From assembly GCA_037903355.1 (NCBI GenBank), contig JBAJFE010000006.1, positions 186,001 to 250,000 of the forward strand: a DNA stretch of 64,000 nt. The letters run 5' to 3'. A model generated the notes under the pieces. That model saw nothing but the letters and a program-made list of their open reading frames with translations. It had not been told where the DNA came from and ran no database searches. Positions 46,891 through 63,584 of the stretch are shown in pieces; position 1 is the stretch's first letter, and each line of letters begins with the position of its first letter. The position numbers and the translations under genes are program-made. The DNA is from Trichuris trichiura. Its lineage: Eukaryota > Nematoda > Enoplea > Trichinellida > Trichuridae.

Positions 46891-47937
46891 CTGAGCTATC
46901 TTTTGAACGTAAAGTGATCAAAATGATTTTACATTAGGAGGGCCGCCAAATTACAAATATTTTTATGGATACATATACATATGTGTACGTGCAGAGGAGC
47001 GTATACGTACTTGTAATTTCCTTGTTGCAAAGAGTACATGTGTAGCTTTTGAAATGCGCTTGCATACGATGGCGGCTCAAGGAGCTACTATGGCAGAAGA
47101 TCTTGTTGCAAAGTGAGCACCTGAACGTTCCTTAAAAAGATGTAATTGTCGAATGGAATATTGTATTAATGTATTACGGGATGCAATGCGTTACCTTTCA
47201 GGTCGGGTCTCCTGAGTTCCGTGCGATAAGGCATGCTGGCGGGTAGTCAAACTGAAGACGCCTATTGGCACCTAAGGTTGAGCCTGTTCCAAAAGACTGA
47301 CTGGCTCAAGTGAGCATCGGTTCCTTTGGCCAAGTCGAGCCAGAAGTGGCCACGCGCTACTGAGGCTACCCGCGTTGAGTGGTGTTTCGCCAATTGGCGC
47401 CTTTGAATGGAAATACCAGCAGGGCAAACAAGCACCGTTCGAGTATCTAGCCGTTTGCAGCACTGGGAAGTTGTTGACGACGAGACAAGAGGAGCAAGTC
47501 GTCAAAGTTGGCCAAAACTGGCACTGGCGACCTGGGCTTGGCAGCTGCTGCTATTGCTGTTTGCACTGTGGGTGTCACAATCCAACGATTCGCTGCAACA
47601 AGACAGCACACTAACATACGGGGCGTGGTTCCAATATGAACCGTTCGAAGAAAGTTGCCACGCGACTAAAGGCGACTAAATGGTACTGAAAAGAATGGGC
47701 GCTCATGGAGCAGCTAGAAACTTGCTCTGCTCGAGCCAGCATCGATGAGCGCGAACGAGAAACAGAGACAACCTTGAACGCAACCTGCTGCTAAATTGGG
47801 GCTTGTCCTGCATACATATCGATAAACGGCATTCTAGCCTCGACGTCTGGCTAGGAATGCACTCCAGAGCAGCCGGCCTAGAAAACTGCGGCTGCCTTAT
47901 AGTTTCAGTAAGATGTAGAACGACATGCGACCGACCG

Positions 47938-47955
47938 GCTGCTGCTGCTGCTGCT
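47938..47955. repeat. (GCT)n microsatellite
   Basis: Six GCT units, followed by an interrupted CTTCTGCTG. Confidence 0.9.
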
Positions 47956-49789
47956 ACTTCTGCTGTTATGGAGCAATGCCAGCGGCATCATTGCCGAAGG
48001 TCGCTCAATGCATGCCAGAACTATCTGTAGCCCCTAGTTTGGCCAAAAACTGGACGACCCGCAACCGAGGGTAAAGCGAATCGTCCAACTCATCTCTCCG
48101 CCAAAGAACACGATTGACCTACGGTCACTTAACGTCACTCAACTAGCTGACCATTCGGCTTTATCAATTGCAAGGTCGCCTCCTCCTCATACGGCTCCAA
48201 TTTTGGACGCCAATAAAGTACCCAAGCCCAGCTATCTGCGCTTGACCTGACACAAGGCGAACCCAATTCCCATGCATTGTTATGGCAAATCGCTGCGATT
48301 AAGCGGCTTCTGTGAATTTGTCCTTTGTATTCCTTGAAGATGACTTTTATTATGCCTGTTACCGGCAAGTGGTCCGTAAACAACATTTTTCAACGGGCTC
48401 CTACGCAGCATTTTCTGCCCCGCGGTATGCGCCACCAATGGGCAACCGTCTGTAGCCGCGCGCGCTACAATGCCCGTCGGTGCTTGACAAGCGCGCCAAT
48501 AGGGTAGCGTGAATGCGGGGCCGACTGAGCGCCTTAATTTTTTGGGACACCCATTTTTTTCTTCAAAAAAGGCGATCCTTCAGCGCTACGCTACTACCAA
48601 TTAAAGGCTGTTGCAGGGAGCCAAATGATCAGACGAAATGGTGCTCCCGGGAAGGCTTTTGTTCAACCCGCTAAGGTAGCCACAGGCGAGCCGCTTTTGC
48701 CAAAAGGTGCGCCTGACAAGTTGCAGTCAAAAATATCTTGCCCATTTCCAGTTCATCGCGGCTGAGACACTTGTCAAGGTCGGCTATACAGACGACGGGA
48801 GGACGTGGAGCCGCGCGCAAGCAGCCACCATAAGGCAGAAACAAAGAAAACTGAGAAAAACAAGTGACCTGCTTGCTGGCAGTCGTCAAGCCTCTTACAG
48901 TAGGCTTCAGCAAAGTCTCGGCAGCGCGTAGATAAAACCGGCTGGCGCGCTTGGTGGAGACGACCTCCTTTGTCGCGCTAGCAATGAATCAAGGTGACAA
49001 TGCTCGAGTCTTGTCATAAACGGAAAGCGGTTTGCCCCGGCTTAGTCCGCTCCACGCTATTGCTGCCCCTTTTGCTCCATGCGTCCCACGGAAAAAGAAG
49101 CGCTGCACCCATTCGCTCAGTTCGCTGCAAGCCTAAAGGGAACACAGTTTTGCCCATATAGTTGCGCGAACAATTCGCCACCTCGAAGAAGGTTTGCTTG
49201 TCAGAAATTGAATGCCTAACGTCTGACAAGCGTTTGCTACTTAGCGAGGGCGCCAGCTGCGCACCCGTCGGCGTCGTCATTACCAAACCGGAGCAAACTT
49301 GCGATCGACACCCGTACCGCCTAACATAACTACGCAACTGCAAGCGGAGGGAAGGATCTATTAGCGTTAGGAGATTTTCCGCAACGGCAAGATAGCATAC
49401 GATTTCTGTGCAGTGCCAATGCTCAGTCTTACTTTTGTAAAGAAAGCTGATATAGACAAGCGAAGCTTTCTCCTAAAAAGCACAGTGAATAGAAAGTATA
49501 TTCTAAAATTATTGATACAATCTTAGGTTCTACGCCGGAAAAATGAAACATAGGCGCGGGAAGACTGCTGCGTACAAGCAAAGGGACCTCTTCTCAAACG
49601 AACGCCATATCAGTATATTATAAAGAAAACAAAAACAATGCCTATCTTCTTTACTTTCGAACGAAAGCTACTGACCATGCCTTGCCGGCTGGACGGAGGA
49701 GGCCAGTAACTTCGTGACTGTTCCCATAAACTTAATGCGCAGGTCACTGTCTGGCATGAAATAGACATGGTTAAGAACCTTTAGCTTAC

Positions 49790-49830
49790 GCATCCTTCCA
49801 CGTAATATCATTAATACTTTACGTGAAGGA
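49790..49830. repeat. Small hairpin
   Basis: ATCCTTCCACGTAA pairs with TTTACGTGAAGGAT, with one bulge, around a 12-base loop. Function unknown. Confidence 0.5.
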
Positions 49831-50496
49831 TCACATTGTCGCAAGCTTCAAAAATGAGTCCAAAAGAAGGCAATGCCTATAGTTTGCAACTATGAGTTGC
49901 CGACAAGCAAAATAGGTGCGATAAGCCTATGAGCGCTTCTAAATGCGCTTAAGCAGCATCCACTTATGCTTTTCGGTAATTACGAATCATGAGACCGATA
50001 CGGGCAGACAAAGCCCATGCAAAAGATTTTCTCCAGACATCAGCCTAAAGAGAAAAGTAAGGAACATGAAATGTCACATGCGCCCTTCCCTTTTGTTAAA
50101 CAGAAATAGGTATCCAGTTATCAGATGAAGATTTAAACTATGCCTTCAGATATACGAAAAAATAGTAACTCAGCACCTTCAAGTAGATCGGCATGCAACT
50201 ACTTTAAAAGCAAATATGCTTTTTCTCTGCAGCTCAGCGCTTATGGGAATTCAAGGGTTTCAAGAAAGTTAGTTGCCAGTGTATCTCACCACTGAAGGAC
50301 GAATTACTTGGTCGGTTAGCAATGTTTCCAATCGCTATATGATGTTTGCGTCATATCAACGTTGCGGGAAATTAGCTGCTAACAGAACCCGTCTCGGTCG
50401 ACCTAAGGTGCTAACGAAAACGAACAACTTTCTCGAATCAAAATAGAAAGTACAACGACTCACTTCCACTACTGTCATAGCGTGACGCGCTTTAAC

Positions 50497-50744
50497 CGAA
50501 ACCGCCTGGCAGAGGATTGAATGGGGCGAACACTTGACAAGGCAAATCGAATTCGACGGTTTTTCCAACTAAACCATACGTCATCTCGGGCGGCGCGAAA
50601 TTCTTCAAAGAAGTGCAAAGCTTGATAGATGCTTCAGGATCTGTATGCTGAACTTGGTCGCCTCTTAAAAGGTAGTCATTTCTGCTTGGCATTAGCTGTT
50701 GACGTACGCGGCTGCTTGCTGCAGCGACCATATCCTGTATCATC
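50497..50744 (-). CDS. Candidate exon of a minus-strand gene, possibly the zinc-finger gene
   Basis: A perfect-looking acceptor, GTTTTTTTTCAG, precedes an open block of about 82 codons. It encodes MIQDMVAAASSRVRQQLMPS, a polar region, then KNFAPPEMTYGLVGKTVEFD and LPCQVFAPFNPLPGG. Possible donors are GGCG|GTTTCG (exon to 50503) and TTCG|GTTAAA (exon to 50497); neither is strong, and both leave phase 1. The block is on the same strand as the zinc-finger exons and 3.6 kb upstream of the small one, which needs incoming phase 2. If it belongs to that gene another exon lies between. No domain is recognised. The first base completes an upstream codon, or the ATG at 50743 is the start. Confidence 0.42.
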
Positions 50745-53700
50745 CTGAAAAAAAACTATGTACGAATGCATTCCGAAAACCACCTATCGCAATATTTCGG
50801 CTAGATTAGAAGAAACAAAATGCCGACAGATATTTGAGACTGTGTAAAAACATTACTTGGTAAGCTGCGGCGGGATTTTTCTGATCAATTTAGAATCTGC
50901 TTGCAAAGCTTGGCCACTACTGCCCACGCATTGAAAATATCATTCCATAAGAATAGCACTATGCTGTAAAGGAGTGCTCGCCCAAAAGAATTAATTACAA
51001 AGCTACAACAAAATCCGGTGCACTAAATAGCTCGCTTTCTTTGGCACAAGTCATTTAATAGGTTCGATAATTATTTTGGACAACATCGAATATGCAACTG
51101 AAATTAGAACGATAACGCAAGCTTAAAAATAAATTTAAAAGAAAATATACTCACAATCATCATGTGATAGTTATGCAAATGAGCTAAACTCATATAACTA
51201 CAAGCTTATATTTTTACGAGAAGCTGAGCCCTTGAATTTACTGTCGTACGCATCTCTATGGGCGTTCAGCTATTTAACCTTTCCTATCTACTGGCGGCTT
51301 CTTTTCCTTGGAAAACAGCCTATGCTATCCGGCAATTTCTCTGATTGCCGATCAATAACAAAAAAAGGCTGTCATGAGAACTTGTCGAAGTGATTTCACA
51401 ACTTTCCCGCAAAAGATGATCACCACGGGAATAGTAAAAGCAAAATGATAATAGCGCACACTGTCGAAACAATGTTCAAAGAATTTGCAGCTTTTGGACA
51501 CGCTTTAAAACAACACAGTTGCCAGTCGTTGCTACTGTATTGCATTTGGCATTCATGAAAGTTTCGGTAAAATTCTTCCACAGCCATGATACAACAAGCG
51601 GCGATGATGATGACTTTTACGGAATAGTAAACAAGACAATAGGTCATTAAGAAAAAAATGCTTAACTAAGCTAACAGTTGTACTGCTAAATCTATTCATA
51701 ATGGAATGCTCGTTTGCCGTCAAACTTGAACCTTTTATAACGAGTTGAAGTCCAACAAAGCGTAGCCAACGGTGTGAAGCTTTTAACAGGTAAGATCATC
51801 ATTGCGGAGTGGGACTAACCAGGAAGTGAAGAACAAAACAGAAGGAAAATTCTTTCATCACTTTTAACTACTGTTGACTAGAATTAAAGTCAGAACTTGA
51901 TTTGCTTCACAGAAACGCTATTAAGTTAGACAACGATCGCAGGCTGATAAGCTGACCATTCTTCAGCGCATACTGGCTTCTTACTAACACTGTACGGTAG
52001 AAATGGGCTTTATGCTTCACCTATGGCCTCGATTGGTGTTCTTTGAGAGTGACGCCTACTACAAACGTGCATCATGTTTGCATTGGTAGAAAGAGAGAAG
52101 AGTGACGTAAATAGCTTGCAGCTAAGCTTGCTTTGCCTTCAATAGCATTGTTAATGAGACAAGTTCCAATGATGGCGGTTGATGGAATACACTCTGACTG
52201 GTTGTGAATGGCACGAAGTAAGACTGTTTGACAAGTTCACTTGATGAGGCCAAGCACGGCAGAAGCTGGTAACGTTTTCCTGGATGGCTGCACTTACTCT
52301 CTCTCTCTCACCCGTTTGGGCTCATGGCTGATTTCTGACGATCATTGTCTACGGTAGCCAATCAAGTCGCAAAAATAACATGACTGCGTACGAAGTTCAC
52401 TTGCTTTATCGCGCTTGGCTAAACTGGCTGTTCCGCAAATCTTACTTGACAGTATACTATCGCAACCAGAAAACGATAAGAGAACTTGAAACGCTGGCCA
52501 TAGAAAATAGAATAAACAGACAATGGTTGCAATAATTTAAAATTTCTGAAATAAATGTAAATTTTAGCATATATGTTCTTCATTACATGTAGCAGTGTAA
52601 CTTGAAGAAAAAGATCATAAGCCATGATATAAGTTCTGAGCTCAAGATTATTTTTTCCTCGACACGTAAGTTTATAAGAACTAACGATTAATGAGCAGAA
52701 AACTAGAAAGTACATTGTAAAGCAGATTTTGATGCAAGACTCAATAAAGCTCAGGGCATTACCCCCTTCATTTACGCTTTATTCTTAACTTAAAGCTTTG
52801 GTCAAAGTTCAGTTGCTGCATCTACTTTTGATCAAGATAAGTTTTGCGTTTACCCACTACCGAAGATCATCAAAATTAAGGATATAGCGCTTTCCTAGAT
52901 GCGCATAAAGCTTCATGATTTTACGAATACATGCGAGTCTTAAGTTTACTTTTCGCGGAGTCTTCAAGGCTCACCATGTCCGTCTTCAGCGCGGCCAATG
53001 GCGTTAGTACACCAGATTACTTGAAAATAAATTGAGATAAGTTCGAGGAACAGGCATTTGTTAAAGTTTAAAATCATGGGCTAAACGTGAGTATAGCGAT
53101 GCTATGGACAACGGCACATTTTGTATAATACAGATGCTGATGATAGGATATGAGCGGTCATGAAAGCCTTGTTTAAAAAGTAAGCGTTTACACCTACACA
53201 GGCTGTTCATCCGTAGATACTAACAAGACTTTATGCGCCTGCGCAAAGCTTATATTTAGTTTATTTTACTGACAAAGTATGATAGTCACCTTTCACGCGT
53301 TTGATTGTTTCTAAGGATTGGAGAGTTTTCAAGATACAGCTGATCCTCTTATTAGGCGCAGATTACGGAATCTGACTTATCCTGAAAGCTGGGATGTTCT
53401 TGGCAACAATAAGACGGGCCGTATGAGACCAACACGCTTTAAACATGAAAACATACGTACATATTTAACAAGCATTCTATATTTATTTCATCATATTTCA
53501 TTGTCGTGAAACAAACCGCAGAAAGCAATCTCCTTCTACGATTTAGCAGCTTTGATATTGCGCTCGTCAAATGGACTTTCTAAAATGACCTAAGGAAAAT
53601 TGAACAATGAATTCTCAAAAGCTGGACTGGATCATTTTAAAAGCCTGTAACGATCAGCCATTGGGATTTACCCATGAAAACTTGCTTTTATTAACAATAC

Positions 53701-56700
53701 AATTGCGAATTTATTTCGCCACCGTTCAAAAAACTGAACTTGAGCGGATGGATGAACGCGCGCAGAGTACCACGCCTACCAGCACTACTTTTTGTGTACT
53801 ATTCCTACCAACTACATCTACAGTAAACGAGAGAAGTTTAAGGAGGAAATGATCAGAAGGTACAACATAACTGAGTAACCAATAAATGTGAAATTGTGAA
53901 TCTGTAACGTAGAATTAGAAAACAAATTAGATATATGGTGAAGAACTCAAAAAGTATTTTGTATTGATAATATTAATACATACGTCTATTTCACGAGCTC
54001 GTCTCTAACTTAAACATTTCATTGCTTCTGAAATCGTCTCTTATAAGTAACTAAGTTTTAAAGCGGTTTCTGAGCGCACTTAAAGTCAACAACGATCGCA
54101 AAACCCTTTGACCATAGGGAACATTGCTAATTCTTTACGTGAGAACGCATTAACGCCACGGCTTCACCAATTTGTTCAACAGCCAATACTTTAAGTGAAA
54201 AGGGCTGCAGTACCTATGGGAGTAAAAATTATGCGGATTAAAGTTTGCAATAATTTAAAACACGCGTTTTTATAGGTTCCGCCAACACTGTTTTACTGGC
54301 TGTAAACTATAGCATACGTATTCAAATGGCAATGGTTTAACGTCGCCTATTCCGCTTTAGATGATCACAGGCAGCAATAAAATAAATGCGTACATCACAA
54401 ATGCACTTCTCCAAGTATTAGAAACTACATTAGTCTGCGTCGTTCCTGATACAGTACTTTTCTTGACGGCAGGTAGGCGTTGATAAAAAGCCTTTATTTT
54501 ATCAACGGATACCAGTCGCCAAGAAAGACGATCTGTTTCAGAGGACCATTCTGAAAAATTCACTACTCAAAAATTCAAAGTCGCTAATGTGGGCACGTTA
54601 ATTGACTGAATGACAAAACCAGTGATGGCAGCGTTTTAGAAAAGCGCATAATGAACATAATGTTGCAATTATCTATCGCACAGCTGAACGATCAAGCCAT
54701 ATTAAGAATTGTGCGACGATGCGCCGAAAAGGGACTCATTCAGTGCAACCAGTGATCCTATCCGCCCTCAATAAATAACTACAAGATTTAAAGCAGTCTG
54801 GTTATGATGTCTGCAAAATTTTTCTCACCTCAAAAGCTTTCAACGGAGGAATTTAAAGAATTCATAAAATTAAAAATCTTAGTCATACTCAGTTTTTCGA
54901 ATAATCGCTTTTTCCGCTCTGCTAGAAGACCTCAACGACAGCTTATTTTAAAATGACTTTTTCGAGCTGAAAAGGTCTAATCGAATCAAGAATTGGCAGT
55001 CTGCTGAATTAAACGACAAAGCCAGCATAAACTATTAACTACCTGTTTATCATTCACTCTTTTTTCGGTGAAATATTTATGCTATACGGTCCAAGCCAAA
55101 TAGAGAAAATTAGCTGATAAAAAACATGTACAAATAAAGTAATCTGCATTACTTACTTGCTGTAGCTTTGTACTCTTTTTCCAATGCCCTCACGATCGGC
55201 GACATCCACATCCGTATTTCGTGTCATCATTAATGATTTTCAAGTACACATTTAGGTAGACATAAAGTGTTGCGTAAGAACGCCGGGATGAACTCAATCA
55301 TTTCTTCGGATTGTCGAAAAGACAATCAAGAGGAAAAATTTTAAAATATAATTGCTTAATGATTGCTGAGCGTTTGCGCTGAGCAAGCAGCCACTCTTAT
55401 AGCTGCGCACGCTAAGGGAAAGCGAAATAAGCCAACGTTTTTTGAATTAATTAAACATAAACTTGCAGGCGAAAAATGAGCAAACGTTTGTGCAGAAGTT
55501 TCAAACGCAGGACTTTGAACTTGAACAGTTCGCCGCTTTTGATCAAAGATAAACTAAACTTTGGCGAGAAATGTACAGAAGTAGCTTTGCATCACTATAA
55601 CAATGCTGAAAACTAATTTACACGGATTGCTGTTTTATTTTTGCATAGCTACTGGAAAATGGAACGCAGGAAAGATTTTTTGCCACAAGCTGGACTGAGG
55701 TTCCGGGTTAAGAGTTTCCCAAGCATTTGTTCGCATCATTTTTACGCCACATTTCACAGCATACTAATTAGTAATGTTTAACAACTACTATCCGCAAACT
55801 AGCGATTACGACAGGTATGCAGGACTTATGAAAGCCATATGCGCAACTTTGCCTGAAGAAATGGCATACCTACCACTAAGCAACGGAAAAGTTGAATTGC
55901 GTCTCCGCAATAAGAACAATGACTTCAATTCCGTATTGCAGCTGCGTGTAAGGTAGCCGCGATATCGATACTTAGTTTTCATGTCGACCCTGTCGTTTTG
56001 ACAGTTTTGCGTCAATGCATATATCGTTTCCACATACTGACAGATCGCTTAGATCAATTACATTCCGCTCAAGCTATTTTAAAATAGTGAATATGGTGTG
56101 TTCAGGAACAAGTTTCCTTCTTTGTAATATAAGAAACCTGATTTTTCTTGGCATTGAAGCAAGCAAGCAAGTTCAGCTTGTAAAATTTGTCACAGCCGCC
56201 GGAAGATAACTTGCGAATAAGAAAGCATATGGAAGATAAGAGCGCCTGCGTCAACTCCAGCACTAAGGCTTGCGTGCAAGCTAATATTTCAAACTGTCAG
56301 AGATGGATAGTTAGAACATCAATGTTCTGTGCTCACGTCACAGCCATTAATTAATAACCATAAAGTGATTGACGCGCCGACCATTTCTTGCATAAAATAG
56401 TGCATATTTGTTCTGAAAGAAAATGCTACGTCACATAAGAAATAATCAGACATGTGTAAAAGTGTTACTCACTAAAGCAATTTAAACTTGGTTGTCCGCA
56501 GATCTTAGCAACATATAGTAGAATAGCGAAAAATAATTTTAAGGCGGGTTGACGTTCAGGTGATATAGTTAAAGAACTAAGATTATCTGCCGTGAGTAAT
56601 GCTAGCATACATATACGATACCGCTTCAAAATTTGTCAGACCAACGGCCATGACGAATTGCCACTCATGCAAACACTGATATAAAATACTCTCATTAGAT

Positions 56701-57900
56701 TAACGCTAAAATTGAGATTCATATGAAAGAAAAAAAATATTTAATGAAACATCAAGCTGCAAATCATATTCTATCCATTCGTCGACTTCATCTCGTTGTC
56801 CATCAATTCGTGGTCTGATAATTTCACATTTAGTATCTAAGCGACGTAATGTTCGATGAAATTGTTTGCGAACGTGATAGGGCATAAGGTGTTATGTACT
56901 TGCGCATCATTAGCATATTTTAACCAGTCTTCTCTTGCTTTCATGCAAATTGGTTTTGTGAAAATGTTTGCAAGCTGGTTACTAGAGTATTGAGCGGGAA
57001 GATACTGCATAAAAAGCGCAGGATGTTATTATGGTTATCTGTTCAAATAATTGAACAACTTACAATCTCTGAATGGAGTCTGCTTGCGATAAAAGCGTCG
57101 CACAACTACGAAAGGAATGCTCGGCACGAAAAGTTGTACGTTTGCCCATCAACATTCTCTACCTACATTGGCGAAATACTTGACATTGCTGGAATGCATA
57201 CATATTCATGAATATTCTTCCTTTAAGAGGACATTGATTTGTTAAGTGCGGCAACTGCGGGGCATATGAAAGGGTAACTTTGCTTCAGTTGAATGCCTTC
57301 TTGTAAGCTTCTTCCGTTCTGTCATTTCTGCCTAAGATATCAAGCGTGATATGCCAACTTCGAGTGAACACTTGAAGTTTGCTAGCTTTCGTGCATATGA
57401 TTACCACCAAAGGTCGCGACAGTGTGCACCTTCGCAGCGCCTGCAAAAGCTAGCTAACGCAAACTGTATAATTCGCATTAGGAGTTGAAGTTTTTATTTA
57501 TTTGAATTCTTAGTCAATCAGCCAAGTTGGAATAGCTTTTGCTTGAAAACGCTTTCATCTTGTTGAGAAGCTCGATCGAACAGAATACACAAGCATGGTT
57601 CGGTTGGGAATTTCGCAACATGCGCCGCTTAGACTGCTGTAGGAATTCAGTTGGTTGAAGAACATCAGTAATATCAACAGCATTTGCTCGCAGCATGTGC
57701 ACTGCAGTTCCCTTTCCGATAGCTGGAAATGCCTGCTTAACGCGTCGGCAGCTTCAGGGCATACGCGAAGCTGAACCATTATACTAACGATATCACGCGC
57801 ATACTTAAACCATTTTGTAGATTTTCTAAGAGAAAAATGATTTATAGAATTTTTTGTAAAATAAACCAAATGAATGTTCGTAGTCTGGCGTATGCATGTA
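50745..57900. other. AT-rich gene-poor stretch, 7 kb
   Basis: Only short frames are present. The more protein-like are 53318-53509 (plus), 54357-54563 (minus, GTG start, ending in a hydrophobic stretch FVMYAFILLLPVII) and 55774-55956 (plus, ATG, 60 residues, NNYYPQTSDYDRYAGLMKAI). None has splice or motif support. A (CT) tract of about 12 bases is at 52300. Upstream exons of the zinc-finger gene could lie here but were not recognised. Confidence 0.4.
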
Positions 57901-59694
57901 GACCACCTTTACTTAACTTGAACGCTCCTAGCGCTTCAGGCGCTCAAATGCCCGCCTTTCAATCCATTCACTAAATTCTTTGAAACTGAACAATAACTGT
58001 TCTTCCGTAAAATGGGACAACTGAATAAATAGCTACGGTATGATAGCCGTGGCACAACCTTTCCGGCCATGCACTACCAATTGTTTCGTTAGCAAGGTCA
58101 AGTCAGTCTCCCCGTCCCTTAGTCAAGGTTGAACGACCGTCACGCAACGATGCGTAATCATTCCAACCAGGCACTGGTTCTTGAGCGCTTACTTTGTTCG
58201 CCTGTAGTTGATAACGTTCCGAATCTTCTTGAATTCACAAGACCGCCAAGTCAAAAACACGCTACCATACGAACTTTGCGTGAACACCGATGGTTCACGC
58301 GCAGGTCGTATAGTAGCGTCTTTTTCGTTCCTTCAAGGCGCTCGAAATGGTGTTGAAGGACAGCGCGCGGCCGGTAACCAGGGTGTGGCTGGTTTTGAGA
58401 TCGTAAAAAAAGACGAAAAGCAAGGATGCACTTTACTGCCAACCTGTTCTTCCAGCTCGGTCGGACCAGTATTTGCGCGGCATGGACGCGTCTTGAGAAT
58501 AACGTTGGGCCAACTGTGGCGCTCAATGCTGGCAGGGCAGCTTATTTTTCGGTGTAGATGGAAAATAAATTGTTCGCTCACCGTTTCGCTTAATTAATGG
58601 ACGCAGCGGGCGTCGGCATACACGCCCACCCGTGTCTTCCTGCGCGTCGCTAAAATTTTACCGTGCGAATAGAACGTGCAAATCCATTGTTTACTGTATT
58701 CAAGCCGGCACGACTTTTCAGCAGCTCGACAGCAGGTCAAGGGAAGTGGTTTCAGCGCAGTGGGCAACTTGTCAAGATTGCGAACGCTGCCAAGTTGCCG
58801 TAGCCATTCGCGTGAGCTTGCATTCATCTTGCCTGTTTCTCTTTCGCTTGCCTAAGCGACGAGGTACTTTCCTGAGTCGTTTTCGCCGCATTCCGTGTGG
58901 CCAGGATATTTTTGGATGCGCGCTTTGAAACCTCTGATCGTTATACGTTTGCCGTTTCGCGGTATCAGCCCATTGATAGTACAAACCTCCGTGTCCCGCG
59001 GCGTGCGTGGGAGTACGAGGTTGATTCACGCAGCAGTTTTCTTGAAAGAGTGCGTATGTGTATGTGTGTGTGTGTGCGCGCTCGCAAAATGGCGCCGTCT
59101 TGTCAATTGGCGGCAGGAGGTAGCGATGGTCAAATTATTGCCAGGCGATAAAGGGCGAGGTGGGGCGGAAAGCTCATAACCGTTTTATCCGAGCACCCAT
59201 AAGTTCGCCGTCGAACGTATGAATAGTGTGAGAGCGAGCAAGTTCATATTATCCAGTTTGTTTGCTCTCCTCAGCCTGGAAATCCTCCCTGCCGTCACCT
59301 TTGTATCCAAGGTCCTTAACATACCTAGCGTAAGTTTGCCATGCAAACATCCCTGTTTGCTTTGGTAATTAAGTCCTAAATATTATATTGGCTTATCTTT
59401 GTTAACCCGACGGCTTACCACTTGCCGAGCCCCCCGCTGCCGCCGCTGGTGAGCTTTAGTAACATTTTTTTTCCTACCTCTACGTCGTGACGATTCGTAC
59501 TTTCCCATACCGCCTCCCTGCCGAGCACTGAACTTTCTAAATAGGTTTTATTTGCTTTAGCGTCGAAGAACTTAAGCTGGGTTCGACATGGTTCAACTTG
59601 TCCTTTGGACATTCGCCACGTTGATCCACGAGGCGGCGATCAAACCGGTGTCCATATAGCCAACAGTCGAAGTTCGCAATAGTTCTGAGGCTTC
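57901..59694 (+). promoter_or_regulatory. GC-richer upstream region of yap, probable promoter and 5' UTR
   Basis: The 1.8 kb before the yap start codon is GC-richer than the preceding 7 kb. It carries long overlapping frames on both strands (for example 58208-58597 plus and 58251-58526 minus), typical of stop-poor regulatory DNA. A TG/CG-type tract is at 59051-59081. The transcription start cannot be placed. AATAG and TCTGAG just before the ATG could serve as splice acceptors of an untranslated first exon, but this is speculative. Confidence 0.3.
59051..59081. repeat. (TG)n tract, interrupted
   Basis: Alternating purine-pyrimidine run: GTATGTGTATG, then (TG)7, then CGCGC. It lies about 600 bases upstream of the yap start codon. 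Confidence 0.85.
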
Positions 59695-60320
59695 ATGGCT
59701 CTTTACGGCGAGTATCCCCAAGGCGGCGGAGGAGGAGGAGGAGATTCGCAGGTACCAATTGTACAACACCAACGTAGCCGGTCCAACGTGGTGATCAGAA
59801 GTAACGTCGATTTGGATCAGGCGCTTAATGATCATTTTCGGAAGTCGATCGAATGCCTTGGAAGTCCGAGTGTCGCACGCAGTGGTCACAACTTATCGGT
59901 AGCGTCCAGTTGGCGGGAGAAAAACCTGCCCGATACGTTCTTCAAACCCAGCAAGCAAGGAAGCCACTCTCCTGTTGCCCACAGTCGCGTTGGTAGCGAT
60001 AGTTCCGGGTGCCACACGGTCTCGTCTCCATGTAGCGTTTTATCCGCCTGTGCCACCGGTCCGCCGTCCCGCGGTAACGCAACCGCAAATGCCAATGCTG
60101 CTGCTGGTCTTGGACCCAACGTACAGCACGCAAGAGCCCACTCGTCGCCGGCGACATTGCAGAATGGTCAGCTTACTTTTGCTTCCTCATACGGAGTTCA
60201 GCATAGTGCCACAATTTCTTATGGTCGCGACCGTAATTTTGAAATCGACGCGGACGAAGCTCCGTTGCCACCCGGTTGGGAAATGGGCTGCGCCGAAAAC
60301 GGTCAGCCCTACTTCATCAA
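59695..60320 (+). CDS. yap-1: YAP/Yorkie transcriptional coactivator, exon 1
   Basis: YAP is the nuclear effector of the Hippo pathway and binds TEAD transcription factors. Exon 1 encodes residues 1-208 from the ATG at 59695; a stop (TGA) lies just upstream. Residues about 31-86 form the TEAD-binding region: NVVIRSNVDLDQALNDHF, then WREKNLPDTFFKP, matching the family LPDSFFKPP loop. Three LATS-type HxRxxS sites are visible: HQRSRS (Ser30), HSRVGS (Ser101) and HARAHS (Ser150). The last is followed by SPATL, the equivalent of human Ser127, which binds 14-3-3 when phosphorylated. A polyglycine run is at residues 10-16. The first WW domain begins at LPPGWEM (residue 191). The exon ends AA|GTAAGA inside the Asn codon of the WW domain. 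Confidence 0.95.
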
Positions 60321-63424
<3,104 letters not shown>

Positions 63425-63584
63425 GTAAGATAAGAAGTTGTTGATTTTTAAATGCGCATCCCGCGTCGTCTTCTTTAGGGTCTTCTTGGCGATTGTTGCA
63501 ACAACGCAATTGGAACGCGATTCAACGTAAGATGATGACGTAAATAACTTGTGTTCTTGCTTAATAGCGAACGTACGAATTCAG

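Larger units (their letters stand above)
46400..49350. other. GC-richer block with overlapping ORFs, unassigned
   Basis: This 3 kb is clearly less AT-rich than its flanks. It carries frames of 75-110 codons on both strands (for example 46443-46772 and 49014-49343 minus, 47407-47679 plus, 48135-48386 minus). No domain or retroelement motif such as a YxDD box was recognised. Short motifs built around TTGGCCAA recur (47329, 47507, 48036). A (GCT) tract is at 47938-47955. It could be a decayed element or a regulatory block. The small zinc-finger exon lies inside its left part. Confidence 0.35.

Noticed and set aside
47272..47505. Minus-strand CSSC/CLPC pattern considered as an extra zinc finger
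   Set aside because: Spacing and following residues do not form a C2H2 finger and no splice borders fit the gene.
58208..58597. 129-codon plus-strand ORF upstream of yap
   Set aside because: Overlapping long frames on both strands in a GC-rich block and no motif; treated as upstream regulatory DNA.
63550..63570. TTAATAG as the acceptor of yap exon 4
   Set aside because: It would shift the frame; the GAATTCAG acceptor at 63584 keeps phase 0 and the conserved HSRxxS-DSG region.
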